NCBI GenBank assembly: GCA_011800155.1
Contig: CM022368.1
Location: forward strand, 1,550,001 to 1,614,000
Reading direction: 5' to 3'
DNA: 64,000 bases
Origin: Flammulina velutipes
Taxonomy: Eukaryota > Basidiomycota > Agaricomycetes > Agaricales > Physalacriaceae
The notes under the pieces were generated by a model. The model was not told the DNA's origin. It searched no databases and was given only the letters and a program-made list of their open reading frames with translations. Position 1 is the stretch's first letter. Each line of letters opens with the position of its first letter. Positions 1-11,361 of the stretch are shown piece by piece. A program made the translations under genes and the position numbers.

Positions 1-200
1 TCACCGATGCTGCCATGGATAAAATGATTACCGAAGGATGGGACAAGGGGAAGGTACCGTCCCCCCAAGAAGTGGGTGTGAAAGCCAAAGGGAAAACGTT
101 TGCATCTGAAGTGTCTACCTCTCTGTGGCCTGCTTTGGCTGGTTTTATAGTCGGGGCCGTGGTGACGACCTCCCTGCTCGCTTTGAAGGTTCGCAGGTAA
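1..200 (+). CDS. 3' end of a gene for a tail-anchored membrane protein (partial)
   Basis: The reading frame is open from the left edge to a TAA at 198-200, giving about 65 C-terminal residues. After a charged, soluble stretch comes one hydrophobic segment of about 20 residues (WPALAGFIVGAVVTTSLLAL), followed by a short basic tail (KVRR). This is the layout of a C-terminal tail anchor, with the bulk of the protein facing the cytosol and the tail in the ER, mitochondrial outer or peroxisomal membrane. The catalytic or binding part lies outside the window, so I cannot name the protein. It converges on the IMP dehydrogenase gene. Confidence 0.55.
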   Translation, partial: TDAAMDKMITEGWDKGKVPSPQEVGVKAKGKTFASEVSTSLWPALAGFIVGAVVTTSLLALKVRR

Positions 201-573
201 CTGGTAAGTGACCTTTTGTCTCTTTTTCATGTGCTGTACTCATCGACCAGCGATGTAGAATCGGAGACTGGAGCTTGACTACGTTATTGCATGTTTATTG
301 TATCATCGGTGTATGGTCTATCATATTGTATTGTTTGGCGACCTTCTACACCGCTGGACGGTCTTCACACATGAACATGGTATCTCTGAGCAGTTCCTTA
401 TTACTTAGACTTTGTCGCGCTCACTTCGTGAAGGGCTCAGCAGGCCTACTTACCACTATTCGCAGCTGCTTCCTACGATGAATAATGAAGTCCCGAGGCC
501 ACACACTTGACGAATGCATCAAAGTATTGGATACACTACTAATACAAACAATATCCCAAAATCTACAAGCTCT
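201..573. other. convergent intergenic spacer
   Basis: This holds the 3' ends of the tail-anchored protein gene (+) and of IMP dehydrogenase (-). Short open frames are present but show no splice-consistent continuation and no recognisable domain. No terminator-like or repeat structure stands out. Confidence 0.5.
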
Positions 574-2547
574 CTATGCAAACAATCGTTTGGTGTACCT
601 ATACGGCGAATCAGCACCCATTAGACACAGGAAAATTGACAGGACTCACGAATTCAAACCATGCACGCCACCTTCAACTTGCGCACTCGCGGTTCGGAGC
701 TCAAAACGGACCTTGCCCGAATCAACACCCTCCCGGAACTCAGCGACGTTCTTCACGCCGATATCCTGGAAGGAATGCTGGACCCCAACATAGAGGTAAG
801 GCAAAAATGCCCTGACGCTTCCCTTGTCCTGGACATCCCCACTAACGCCCTGCGCGACCTTGACGGCACTGCTCTCCGAGAAGTAACGAGACGTCGCGGC
901 GTTCTCAAGAGTCTCCGACTTCTTGGGTGCGGGGTACTTGCTCGAGCTAGACGCAGACCCGCCCTTGGCTGGGTTCGCCGCAGGTTTGTTCTGCTCCATG
1001 GCCTCCAAGCTGCCCATCCCGCGGTACGCCTTGACACGCTTTCCCTCGTGATAAAAGTATTCACCAGGCGCCTCTTCCGTGCCAGCCAATAGCCCTCCCA
1101 TCATAACGGCGCTCGCGCCTAGGGACATAGCCTTGACGATATGGCCAACATTACCGATACCACCATCGGCGATGACGGGAACACCAAACTTGGCTGCAAA
1201 CTCGGCAACAGCATACACACCCGTGGCCTGAGGACGACCAACAGCCATAACCTCCTGCGTGATGCATATGGAGCCGGATCCCATTCCGACGCGGAGACCG
1301 TCTGCGCCAGCTGCGATGAGAGAGGCTGCTTGGTCGCGAGTGACGACGTTGCCGGCAATGACATCGAGTTTGGGATGGGTCTGCTTGATGTGCTTGATCA
1401 TGTCGATCTGGAATACAGAGTTGCCTTGGGACGAATCGAGGACGACGATATCGAGACCTGCGTCAACAAGGACAGCGAGACGCTCTCTGTCAGACGGGCG
1501 GGTTCCCACAGCGGCAGCGGCGTAGAGCTGCTTGGTGACCGGATCCTTGGAGGCCAGAGGGTAGGACTGGTTCTTGAGAAGATCGGAGCGAGCAAGGAGA
1601 GACACAAGACGGCCTTGCGAGTCGACGATGGGGAGTTTTCCCTTTTTCGAGTCACGCAAGATATCGTTGGCCTCCATGAGGGTAATGCCTTGTGCGGCGG
1701 TGACGAGGTCGGTGGTCATGACTTGGGCCAGAGGAGTAGTGACATCCCGGAACTGGACATCGCGCGAGGTGACAATGCCAACAAGCTTGCCGCCAATGGC
1801 CCCGGTGTCTGGTGGATAGAATCAGCAAAGGTGCAGCGAACAATACAAGGCTGAAGTTCAGAAGGTATATAAAGCTATCCGCACATCACGCATGGTTAGA
1901 CGCGTTCAAACTGGGAAGAACGAAGGTTATATTGAAATGTCTCATCCTGAAACGGAGCTGGAGGAGCGACTTACCAGTGACAGGAATACCGCAGAAACCG
2001 AGCCTGGCCTTGATGTCAAGGACGTCCTCGACGGTGTTCTTTGGCGAGAGCACGACGGGGTCCGCGATGAAGCCATTTTCATGGCGTTTGACTGCGCGAA
2101 CCATGGCAGCCTGTGACTCGGGCGACTGGTTGTGATGGATCACGCCAATCCCGCCCAGCAGCTGGCCGATACCACAGTCAGCCCGTGACCGACATCGGAT
2201 AAGGCTGACTCACCGCCATCGCTATGGCCATATCGCCTTCGGTCACGGTGTCCATCGGGCTGCTCGTGAACGGCGTCTTCAGCGTCACATTGCGCGTAAT
2301 ACGGCTCTCAACAGACACTGCAGATGCAGGAAAGTCAATTTTGCCTGGCAGCAACCTTTCGAAAAATCAGCACACGACTCTCGTTTTTTCACAGTCCATC
2401 TCACAAGAAATCGTTATAAGTCAGCCCGCCGTGGACGCGGGAATCCATGAGTTCTTGGACAGAGAGGCCATCCTGTCGTTGGTACGATTTGAGGACGTCA
2501 AGCGCAGACGCAGCATCGAGGAAGTTAGATTGTGTTGTTGCTGGCAT
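574..2547 (-). CDS. inosine-5'-monophosphate dehydrogenase
   Basis: IMPDH oxidises IMP to XMP with NAD+, the committed step of guanine nucleotide synthesis, in the cytosol. Translation starts at 2547 with [20 protein letters not shown]. Exon 1 ends at 2405 and joins at 2355 to give the family motif [13 protein letters not shown]. Further exons carry [18 protein letters not shown], the CBS (Bateman) region, and the catalytic loop [20 protein letters not shown], whose Cys is the nucleophile. The flap carries a Ser/Pro/Lys-rich insertion before ATSRYFSES, and the usual HSCQDIG reads HSFQDIG. The main 3' exon runs to about 651. A 25-nt terminal exon (574-598) supplies the ending SYTKRLFA and the TAG stop. 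The NAD(P) transhydrogenase stop codon lies 99 bp upstream on the same strand. Confidence 0.95.
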
Positions 2548-2646
2548 GAGGGCAAAAGTGCCAAAACTACATCAAAAATTTTTGGCGTTTATATACTGCG
2601 CTGACAAACATGCTGACACTACGCCATTTCGTCATCAATTTACATT

Positions 2647-5600
2647 TCATTTCCTCGCTTCTAACCCTCGCTTGATAGCTACGACGCGTCGATTAGCATC
2701 CCACCTCATTAAACAAGCGCAGGCTTACCTTCACAGCTGTCCTTCGCGTCCCCAAACAGCATCTTCGTTCCAGGCATGTAGAACATGGGGTTCGGCACAT
2801 CCGCTAATCCACGTAAACGGACGAACACAACACTCGAGGCAGCACCACGTACCATATCCACTGGACATACCCCGCTTCATCACGACCACCTGCTTACTCT
2901 TCCACGCATGCAAGACGGGCATTCCCTGCACAGAGATCAGTATACCTTGTACATGCACACATATGAATCATACCGCAATAGCCGATCCCTTCTCCAGCGC
3001 AATGGGATTCACCGTGTCATTCGCGCCAATCACCAAAGTCACGTCCGTCTCCTTGAAGTCATCGTTGATCTCGTCCATCTCAAGCACGACTGACGCGTCG
3101 ATCAATCCGTCTTTTCTTCACACATTTCAAAGTGAAGTAACGTACTGTCATATGGCACGGAAGCTTCAGCGAGTAGCACATTACACTGTCCCGGCATGCG
3201 CCCTGCCACTGGATGGATCGCAAACTACCAGGTGTCATTATCTTATGAAACGCATTGCACACATGAGAGAGACCACTCACTCGAACATTGATCCCTTTCG
3301 CCCTGAGTAGGGAGCATATTTCCGATATCGCGTACTGCGCTTTTGCCACAGCCATCCCATAACCAACCACCTACTCGCCACAGGTGTAAGTTCCTTCATC
3401 AAAATCTTGTCAAGCGCGCACGAACCAGGATAACGTTTTCCGCATTCACTAATGCTTCGGCCACATCGTCTGCGTTCGTCTTCGTGATGACGCCTTCCAT
3501 CTTCGTTTCTTGAATCGGTCCAGCTGATATGCCTCCAAAGAGAACGTTCGGTAACGATCTATTCATTGCAACGCACTAGTCAACCATTAGCAAGATCCTA
3601 TGATTTAGAACATCCCTTTACCATAATGTAGGACAAAATGGAACCGCTGACACCAATCAGCGATCCCACCGTGACAAGGAGCGGATTGTCAAGCATCAAC
3701 CCTACAAAAAATAGTTAGCGAGAAATGAACTATGAACAACACGTTCACCTCACCTTCCGCCACTAGAGCGAATCCAGAATATGAATTTAGTACACAGATA
3801 ACAACAGCTAAACATCACTTTAGTTGAAACGTCTGTAAAAGCAGGTATGAAGAGACTCACGCATATCCGCGCCACCGATAGCCGCCGTCGTGGTGAATCC
3901 CTGAGCGAAACTCAACAGGGTGCTCAGCCCAAGGTAAGAGGCGGCCACAGCGGGGGCACCTGCTGCCATAGACAGGAATCCACTCTAATCATCAAGTTAG
4001 AAGACGTTCTAACCACGGATTATACACATACCATGGTCGCAGCATTGGCAGTGAGAATCCCGCCATTTACAAAGTGCTTAGCAGGGATAGCGAACGGCTT
4101 GGATGACATGCGACCCGCAAGCTTCAAGAATGCGACAATAGAACCGGTAAACGTGATTCCGCCTTGAGGTAGGTATTTGAGGATGCTGAACAATAGGTAT
4201 ATCCAATTAACTGACCAATGACCACGCCCAAGTAGGCTGTAACGAGATGCAGAGTCGTAGCATGATCAAGATCTGCCATGACACTCGCAATACTGGTCAT
4301 GACGGCCGCCAGACCGACCACACTGTGCAGCATTGCAACCTAAACACCTACTATCAGCACCAGTACGATGAAGTTTTCTTATGGCTCACCATCTGTGGCA
4401 ATTCAGTGGGTGTGATCCTTTTTCCAATCAATCCTCCAATCAACCCTCCAATTGCAGCAACGCCCGCGAATTGGGTGAGTACTTCGGGAGAGAACCCTAC
4501 CGCACCTAGCGACGCAAGGATTCCAGAACTGACGCCTAATATACCCAACGCATTGCCTTGCCTTGCAGTAGCTTGGGATCCGAGTGCAGAAAGAGAGCCT
4601 AGTGAAATTGTTGAGCGTAAGATGAAAGAATGAGAGGTAGCCCGCACCGATACAAAGCACACTACTCGCAAGGTAGCCAGCTTGGACAAGGCCGGCCATA
4701 CCGGTACTAGCGGCAGCCAAGAACCCTCCTGTGAACACTACGGCGGGAACACCATACAGGTACGCATATTCCGGTGGATCAGTAGGACCTAAAACAAAAA
4801 TATTGAGCGGAGAAACCACAACTCTCAACACAAACCTACGTTTGAACATGTCCAACATCCGCTTCGTTATTATAAATCCTCCCGCGACATTCACGCTCGC
4901 CAAAAGAACAGACAGCGCACCCAACCCCTGCGTGATGGTACTAGGGAAATAACCCCCACCCATCACAAACAAGCCTCCGATACCAACCATACCAGAAATC
5001 GCATTCGTCACCGACATCAATGGGGAATGTAATGCGGGAGCAACATTCCACACAACCCGATAACCGACTAAGCCCGCCAACCCAAAAGTGAAGAAGTTGT
5101 CCATGAATGCGGTACCAGTCGCTTTTCCGATACCCACGACGCCTCCCATGCCCGCTGTGATAAGAGCCACTTCTCGGGCAGTCTTCTGGAAGGGTGTGAT
5201 CGCCTTGACTTCTGTGATTTCTTCTTTCGGTGTATCTGTGGGACGCGGTGTGACGGGTGGTGGGAGTGTCCTGGGCACTGGTGGAAGAATCTCCCCTTGA
5301 TAGGCAACGAGGGAACCACGAACAACTTCATCCTCCAGGTCGATGTTGAATCTACCTTCCCCACCAAGCGAAAGCAGGAATTTGTAAACGTTGTTAGAGT
5401 ATAAATTGGATGATTGAGTTGGCAAACGTGATGGTAGATCGGTCCAGCCTGTAATAAGGTAAGAACTCAACCCACATATCATGATTACAAGTTTGCGTAC
5501 CGATGACAGTCACTCCGTTCTTAACCACAAGCTCTCCTGGTTTGGTGGCTTCGCAGTTCCCTCCGGTCTCCGCGGCGAGATCAACAATGACAGAGCCTTG

Positions 5601-6947
5601 CTTCATCGCAGCAACCATTTCGTGAGTGATCAGTTTAGGCGCCGGTACGCCAGGAATCAGAGCCTAACAAACATCAATGTCATACTCTTCGCGATATGAC
5701 TGTCTCTTACCGTTGTAATGACAATGTCGACCTCCTTACATTGTTCCATGAAAAGTGCCATTTCCGCTGCAATGAATTCCTTCGACATGACTTTGGCGTA
5801 TCCGCCGCCGCCACCGCCTTCTTCTTTGATGGAAACTTCTAAAAATTCTGCACCGAGAGACTGGACCTGTTCTCGAGCAGCAGCTCTAGTGTCGAAACCT
5901 CTAACGATGGCGCCTAGACGTTTGGCCTTGGTGCCCGCGTTAGTAGTGGAAATGGCTAGATCATGGAGGACGCACTGTAGTAATAGCACTTAGTCCCGCA
6001 ACGCCTGCACCGATAACCAGAACCTTAGCTGGGGGTATCTAAAGTATTATGGTTCAAGAGGCGAGGAGAAAATATGTGTTTGACGCGTACCTTTCTGAAA
6101 GATATACGTCAATGCCGTTACTTCAACAAGGAATAGATAGCACACACCCAGCTGCGGTAACTTGTCCAGTCATGAAGCTCCCAAAGTGGTTGGATGCCTC
6201 CATGACAGCTTTGTACCCAGAAATGTTGGCCATGGAACTATAGACGCGTCAAAACCAATGTATGGAGAAAAAAGCGCGACAAAAACCTCAAGACATCGAA
6301 AACTTGAGCGCGAGAAATCCGGGGTATCATGTCCATCTGAAAACATTGGCTTGATGGAACGATCATCGTGAGAAGCATTCACGTACAGCAAACACGTTCA
6401 TCTTGCGAGCCGCGAGGGCATCAACAATCGATTTGTTCTGGACGGGGTGGACTAATGAGATGGAGGTGCTGCCTGTCTTGAGGAGACTCGTCTCTTGGTC
6501 CAGCAGAGGCGCTCTGACTTTGAGCATGATATCGGTAGACTTGAAGAGTTCGTCGCGTGAGACGAGTGTCGCGCCTGCTGCAGCATAGTGTTCGTTGAGA
6601 AACTGGGCCTCGGCGCCTGCGTTGTCTTCAACGAGGACCTTGCGAAAGCCCTTCTTGAGCAAGGCAGCAGTATTGGAAGGTGTTAACGCCACACGGCGTT
6701 CGTTGGGGTATATCTCACGTGGAACGCCGACAACGAGAGAGTCGTACGGGACGCTGGTTGAGCTGTGCCGGCGATACAAAGCTGGAGACAGCGATCAGGA
6801 CCATCATCTACCTGGAGGAGACTGTAGTAGTAAGTACTCGCCTCCGTTGATAAAGTTGACTTTGAATGAAAGTCTGAGTGCGCGCCGTGCGAACGACGCG
6901 CTGGTCGGCGTCGAGCAGAGCATCGTCGTCGTCGTTGTCGCCAACAT
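2647..6947 (-). CDS. mitochondrial proton-translocating NAD(P) transhydrogenase, fused alpha-beta form
   Basis: NNT couples proton re-entry across the inner mitochondrial membrane to hydride transfer from NADH to NADP+, supplying NADPH. The gene has many exons. From the N-terminus they encode a Ser/Thr/Arg-rich presequence, domain I ([16 protein letters not shown], 6363-6779), the NAD-site exons at 5400-5990, many transmembrane segments including [20 protein letters not shown] (about 4100-5250), and the NADP-binding domain III ([49 protein letters not shown]). The last exon, 2647-2678, gives the ending [11 protein letters not shown]. The order matches the single-chain mammalian and fungal enzyme rather than the two-gene bacterial one. 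The start at 6947 is uncertain: joining the presequence to domain I seems to need a GC-AG intron near 6783-6842. Confidence 0.93.
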
Positions 6948-7794
6948 CGCGGTGATGTTAGCGGGTTGAGTAAGAGTCGCTTAGAGTCGGACTGAACTGG
7001 CGGTTCGACGAGTCATCCGACCAAAACCCGATAGGGCTCCACGTGGTCTTGACCCCGCATTCCGATCTAGATGCCCCGCAATTGATGGCACCTGACTGGC
7101 GCGAAAGTCAGGAAACCAGGTTGCTTGGACGAATGGAAATACGCGGCGCGCGATTCCATACGAGTGAACATCAGCGAGCAGATGTGCATGGGTATTCGAA
7201 GCTATTTACGCCGATTCAGATACGTCTATTGATCAAAGCGATGGGGCCACGAACCATTGCAGATATTTCGGCCAACGGTTCCAGTAACGCGGCTTGACAT
7301 GCCAAGAACATGGTGGGAGAAACGAAAGCGTGTTGCGCCACGCCGATCGCGTTTTCGGCACGAGGTTGCCGATCTCGGAGTTTGCCGAGCACCTGTACAG
7401 TTACTTCAGCCACTGTTCTCACGTCAGCACTTGGACATTTTTGAGCTCATCGTCGTCGCCGTCCTCAAGAACAAGGTATGTTGAATCTATGCTGGAATGC
7501 TGTGCGACTCACGAATGATGCGTGTAGATCAACCGACGCTAAAAATCTAATACGTGAGTATACTGGAGCTTTTGGAAGTAGCAAGTTGGTGAGATGGAAC
7601 AGGATGCGGATTGAACGATACAACGGAAGCCGGACAACTGTGTAGAGCAACCTTGGAGAATAGCGGTGGAAGAAGAAATTGTACTGGATTCTCCAGGCCT
7701 CCGTCCGACAATCCATCCTCCATCTCCCGCTTCATCTACTTCCAAACTCCCAAATCTCAAGTTAGCATACAGTGCTGACCCTAGTTTCTCTAGA
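6948..7794. other. intergenic region between divergent NNT and eL34 genes
   Basis: About 850 bp separate the NNT start (-) from the eL34 start (+). It should hold both promoters and the eL34 5' UTR. A pyrimidine-rich stretch ending in CTCTAGA sits directly before the eL34 ATG and could be the 3' splice site of a leader intron. The small open frames here (for example 7043-7297 + and 7216-7422 -) have no recognisable domain, and I do not call them genes. Confidence 0.4.
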
Positions 7795-8228
7795 ATGGCC
7801 CAACGAGTCACCCTCCGCAAGCGCACTCCCTACAACACCACCTCCGCACGCAGACGCGTGGTGAAGACCCCCGGAGGAAAGCTTGTCTACCACCACTTGA
7901 AAAAGCTCCCCACTGCCCCCAAGTGCGGTGACTGTGGCATTGCCCTTCCCGGAGTGAGCACATTTGCTGTTATACATTGTCAAAAATACTGAGCTAGAAT
8001 CAGATCCCCGCCCTCCGTCCTCGTCAATACGCCACCATCTCAAAACGCCAGAAGACCGTACGAAGGGCGTATGGCGGATCCCGCTGCGGTGACTGTGTCA
8101 AGTCGAGGTGCGACACCCTTTATATCGCCAGTGAACATGTCTAACGCATCATTAGAATCCTCCGTGCGTTCCTTGTTGAGGAGGCCAAGATCGTTAAGCG
8201 TGTGATCAAGTCGCAGCAAAAGAAGTAA
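7795..8228 (+). CDS. RPL34: 60S ribosomal protein eL34
   Basis: eL34 is a structural protein of the large ribosomal subunit. Three exons are readable: 7795-7953, 8004-8107 and 8156-8228, with introns of 50 and 48 nt starting GTGAGC and GTGCGA. The protein starts MAQRVTLRKRTPYNTTSARR and contains the zinc-ribbon halves CGDCG and CGDC, typical of eL34. It ends VKRVIKSQQKK before TAA. The roughly 115-residue length is normal for the family. The strongly basic composition and the preserved Cys pairs leave little doubt. Confidence 0.97.
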
Positions 8229-8507
8229 ACATACACCTCTATTGCGCTTATACGAGGGGATAGAGGCGCCGAGGGGGATGCTTCGTTTGTACGCCTATGC
8301 TATTATTGCTATGAAAACATGATCATGCAGGCCCTCGCGTCATTGTAATGTTGTATGGCTCAGTGACTTCGAGCAAGGATATTCTTGAAACAATTCGACG
8401 CCACCTGGAACATTCAAGTGTCAAGAGCTCCGCGCGACTCTATTAACTTTATGATATATACAACCACTCATAATACAGGATATTTCATTACTACTTGAAG
8501 ATGCAAC

Positions 8508-9756
8508 TCAAGCCTTCGTCTTGCCGCTGATCTCGCGCTCCAGCCTGACAATATCCTGGGTGTGGGGATGTTCCCACAACGCCTGAGCCGCGCTGCTCTC
8601 TAATGGAACCAACGGTTTGCGAGGAACCCCTCCATAGCCATACATCTTTTCCAGCAGGAATTTAGTCCCAGCGATCGACGTCTTGGCGATAGTAAAGTCA
8701 GCGCGCGCGATGATGCCCTGCAGTCGCAGAGCCTCTGGCAACAACGAAGAGTCCTTCCGGGCCTCCTCCGTTACCGTGAACAGCTTAGCGATGGCGTGCT
8801 AGAAAGATATCAGCAACACGGAAAATGACCAACCCAAAAACACTCACCGGCGCAACATTCCCCAGCCCAGTTATCGCACCATGGGCATTAGCAAAGGCAC
8901 CGGGGACAAGGAAGTCAATAAATCCGCCCAGAACAAGGAAAGGTGCGGTGGCTTTGGTTCGAGGATACAGTTTGGCAAACTCCGGGCCAGAAACAGAGTC
9001 TGCTATCCGTGTGAGTTTCCCCACATTGCCACATCTGGGGTGGATCAATATATCAGTACTTTAGAAGTCCCGCGAACGAAAATAGCCTCACGTTAGCTTT
9101 ACCCCGCAGATATTGGGACACTCTATAGCCAGCTCCGTTATCAGATCAGAGTCGAGGTCGATGCCTCCGCTGGCACCAGGATCTGTACATCGCCGAAGAT
9201 GAGGATCACCACACCACAAGACCGGACATGGGGTACGCACAGTTGTAAATCATGACCGGGATAGGACTCTTGGAGGCTACCTCGCTAAAGAATGCTTTGA
9301 GTGCCTTCTTGTTGTTAGCGTAGGCTCCTGCGTAGTATCCGCTCGCGATGACAATGCTGTAGTCAGCACCGGCAGCTGCAGCTTCCCTGGTAATTTCGAT
9401 AGTCTCGCGTGTGCTGCCAACTCCCGTTCCAACGATTAATGGAGTTTTCGTGAAGCCAGCGTGGTCAAGAGCCTTGCGAGCAGCGGTGATCAGGCGCGTG
9501 CGCTCCGATCGTGACAAGTGATGCGCTTCTCCCATTGAGCCTGTAAGCAGAGGACCGACGCCAGCAGCTGCAACACGCAGGACATGCGCCTCGAAGGAAG
9601 GAATATCTGTGCAATTTCTTAGTTTATTGGGTGGACGTAGATTGGAATACCCTCACCAAGATCCTCCGAATCTGCCAGGAAAAAGGTTGGGATGGGGGCG
9701 TATATCCCAGGGGTTAACGGGCGAGTAACACTGACATGGTTTCCGTTGGCAGCCAT
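8508..9756 (-). CDS. DapA-family (class I) aldolase
   Basis: This is a TIM-barrel lyase of the dihydrodipicolinate synthase/N-acetylneuraminate lyase family, which forms a Schiff base between a lysine and an alpha-keto acid. The start at 9756 gives MAANGNHVSVTRPLTPGIYA. The active-site GSMGE loop precedes HHLSRSER. Splicing with a GTGCGT donor restores NYPGASGGIDLDSDL, with the family Tyr just before it, and the next exon ends GVKLT, holding the Schiff-base Lys. The C-terminal exons end EREISGKTKA. Fungal members include the 2-keto-3-deoxy-L-galactonate aldolase of pectin-sugar breakdown and 4-hydroxy-2-oxoglutarate aldolase-like enzymes. The YNYPG motif leans towards the former, but substrate cannot be fixed from sequence. 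The neighbours give no pathway hint. Confidence 0.88.
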
Positions 9757-10132
9757 CGTAAAAGAGCCGAATGGGAGTTGATACGGGAAAGAACTCACTG
9801 GGTGTTATAAATGGGAATGCGAGTAAGGGGCGGATCGGACGAGCGGACCGGACATTCCACGGACCGCTCTCGGAAAATCTGCTGAGCTTTGGCATCTCCG
9901 GCCAAATCAACCTTCGAACCAACGCTAATTAGATGCTGTCGTCGAACATCTTCGAATATAGATATCGTTGACAAGTCTTCATCGTATACTCGTCCCATGC
10001 CACGAGCCGGTCACCGTTACATTCAATACTACGGCTAGACGCGGGCCGTGCTATGTGCGCTGAGAGTCTAGACAAAATGCGAAAGAAAGTCGACGTAGAA
10101 CGGACCTAGCGGCTGCACGGGGCGGACAACCG
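9757..10132. other. intergenic, aldolase promoter and pseudouridine synthase 3' end
   Basis: Both flanking genes are on the minus strand, so this stretch holds the aldolase promoter and the 3' UTR of the pseudouridine synthase gene. No convincing coding region, repeat or structured element was seen. Confidence 0.45.
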
Positions 10133-11294
10133 TTACACCAATTGGAGGTGCTTGATCACCTCACTCTCCCAAGGAAGCCATCCCTCTTCATCAGTCTCTC
10201 CGGAGCCCTTGATAGCGTCTGAGAAGGCATCCCATGGTACACAAACTCGATCCTCGTCGTCTTCCTTTTCCAACACAAATTTTCCTTGCCGACTGCGGGT
10301 GAGGGTGACGACGTGTCCAGAAGACCCAACAGCATGCGCTAGGTCGTGCACGATGGAACGAACATATGTCCCCCCGGAAACCTTCATTTTGAGCACGAAT
10401 GCAGATGGTTTTTCATCAGCTGGTACTGGAGCTGTTTCCGGTTCATCCTTAATTTCAGCATCTTTGTCTATGCCTTTGATCGCAGATTCCAGGGCTTTTT
10501 GCTCCTCGGGAGTCAGCGATTCAGAAGGATATGAGAAGGAATGGTCGGGACCCAGCCACTTGACAATCTCTAGGCTGTGGATGGTCACAGGACGGGCAGA
10601 AATTGGGCGCGGAAGAGGTATTCCTTTTCGCGCGTACTCGTAGAGAGGCATACCATCCATCTTCAGTGCGGAAAAGCTGTAAAAGTTCCAGTCAACTTCC
10701 GAAAGACATTTCAGAGAATGCGAGGCATACATCGGAGGAACCTGGCTTATGGGTCCAGTAAATTTTAATAAATTCTCCTTGATCAACGCTTCCGTTACAT
10801 GCTTCCAAGGAGTCTTTCGTACAATCTTGCCCTCGCTATCGTACGAATCGGTTTCACAGCCCAGAAGACACGTCGTGATATATTCCTGCGCAGAATATTA
10901 GCTTTCGACAAGATGTAGGCTTCGAATAGACGTGCTTTGGGGCCATCCAGGAAGTCTTGCAGTGCTTTTGTGCCCTTTCCCACTCCAATAACTAGCAGGT
11001 GTCTTGTTAAATCGTTCAATTTTGAGAACCAATAAGTCATTTACCCAGTACGCCGTCTGCCAGAGGGTCAAGGGTACCTCCTTGTCCGATTTTAACAAGT
11101 TTGTTGTGATGTCTTCCGCGCCCTTTGCCTTTGGCTTTAACAGGTCGTTCCAGTTTCGAAGCTTCAATGAAAAGTTTTGATTGATAGATGAGCGTTTGGA
11201 GATCGTTAACGACAGTCATTGAAGGCGGTCCAGAAGGCTTTGCGATTCCAAACAGCCCAGAGACTGGCAACGTTGGCAGCACAACTTTTGGCAT
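10133..11294 (-). CDS. PUS4: TruB/Pus4-type tRNA pseudouridine-55 synthase
   Basis: The enzyme converts U55 of the tRNA T-loop to pseudouridine. The start at 11294 gives MPKVVLPTLPVSGLFGIAKP. The catalytic block GGTLDPLADGVL carries the catalytic Asp, followed after an intron by VIGVGKGTKALQDFLDGPKA. Exon 3 contains the conserved PPMYASHS, ALKMDGMPLYEYARKG and the RNA-binding GGTYVRSIVHDLAHAVG. An acidic insertion (GIDKDAEIKDEPETAPVPAD) lies between these blocks, as in fungal Pus4. The frame stays open upstream to 11408, but TruB proteins begin close to this position and an earlier start would overlap the divergent permease. The yeast enzyme acts in nucleus and mitochondria. Confidence 0.92.
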
Positions 11295-11361
11295 TTTGAA
11301 GGGAATGGTAGAAAGCAGAGCGGTTGTCACACTCGTCACAGACGCGTTCTGTTGTACTATC
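11295..11361. promoter_or_regulatory. shared divergent promoter, PUS4 / amino acid permease
   Basis: Only 67 bp separate the two inferred start codons, so both core promoters and 5' UTRs must lie here or overlap the neighbouring coding sequence. No TATA box is obvious. Confidence 0.45.

Noticed and set aside
7216..7422. Minus-strand frame between NNT and eL34 as a small gene
   Set aside because: No start context, splice partners or recognisable motif. It is likely chance in promoter DNA.
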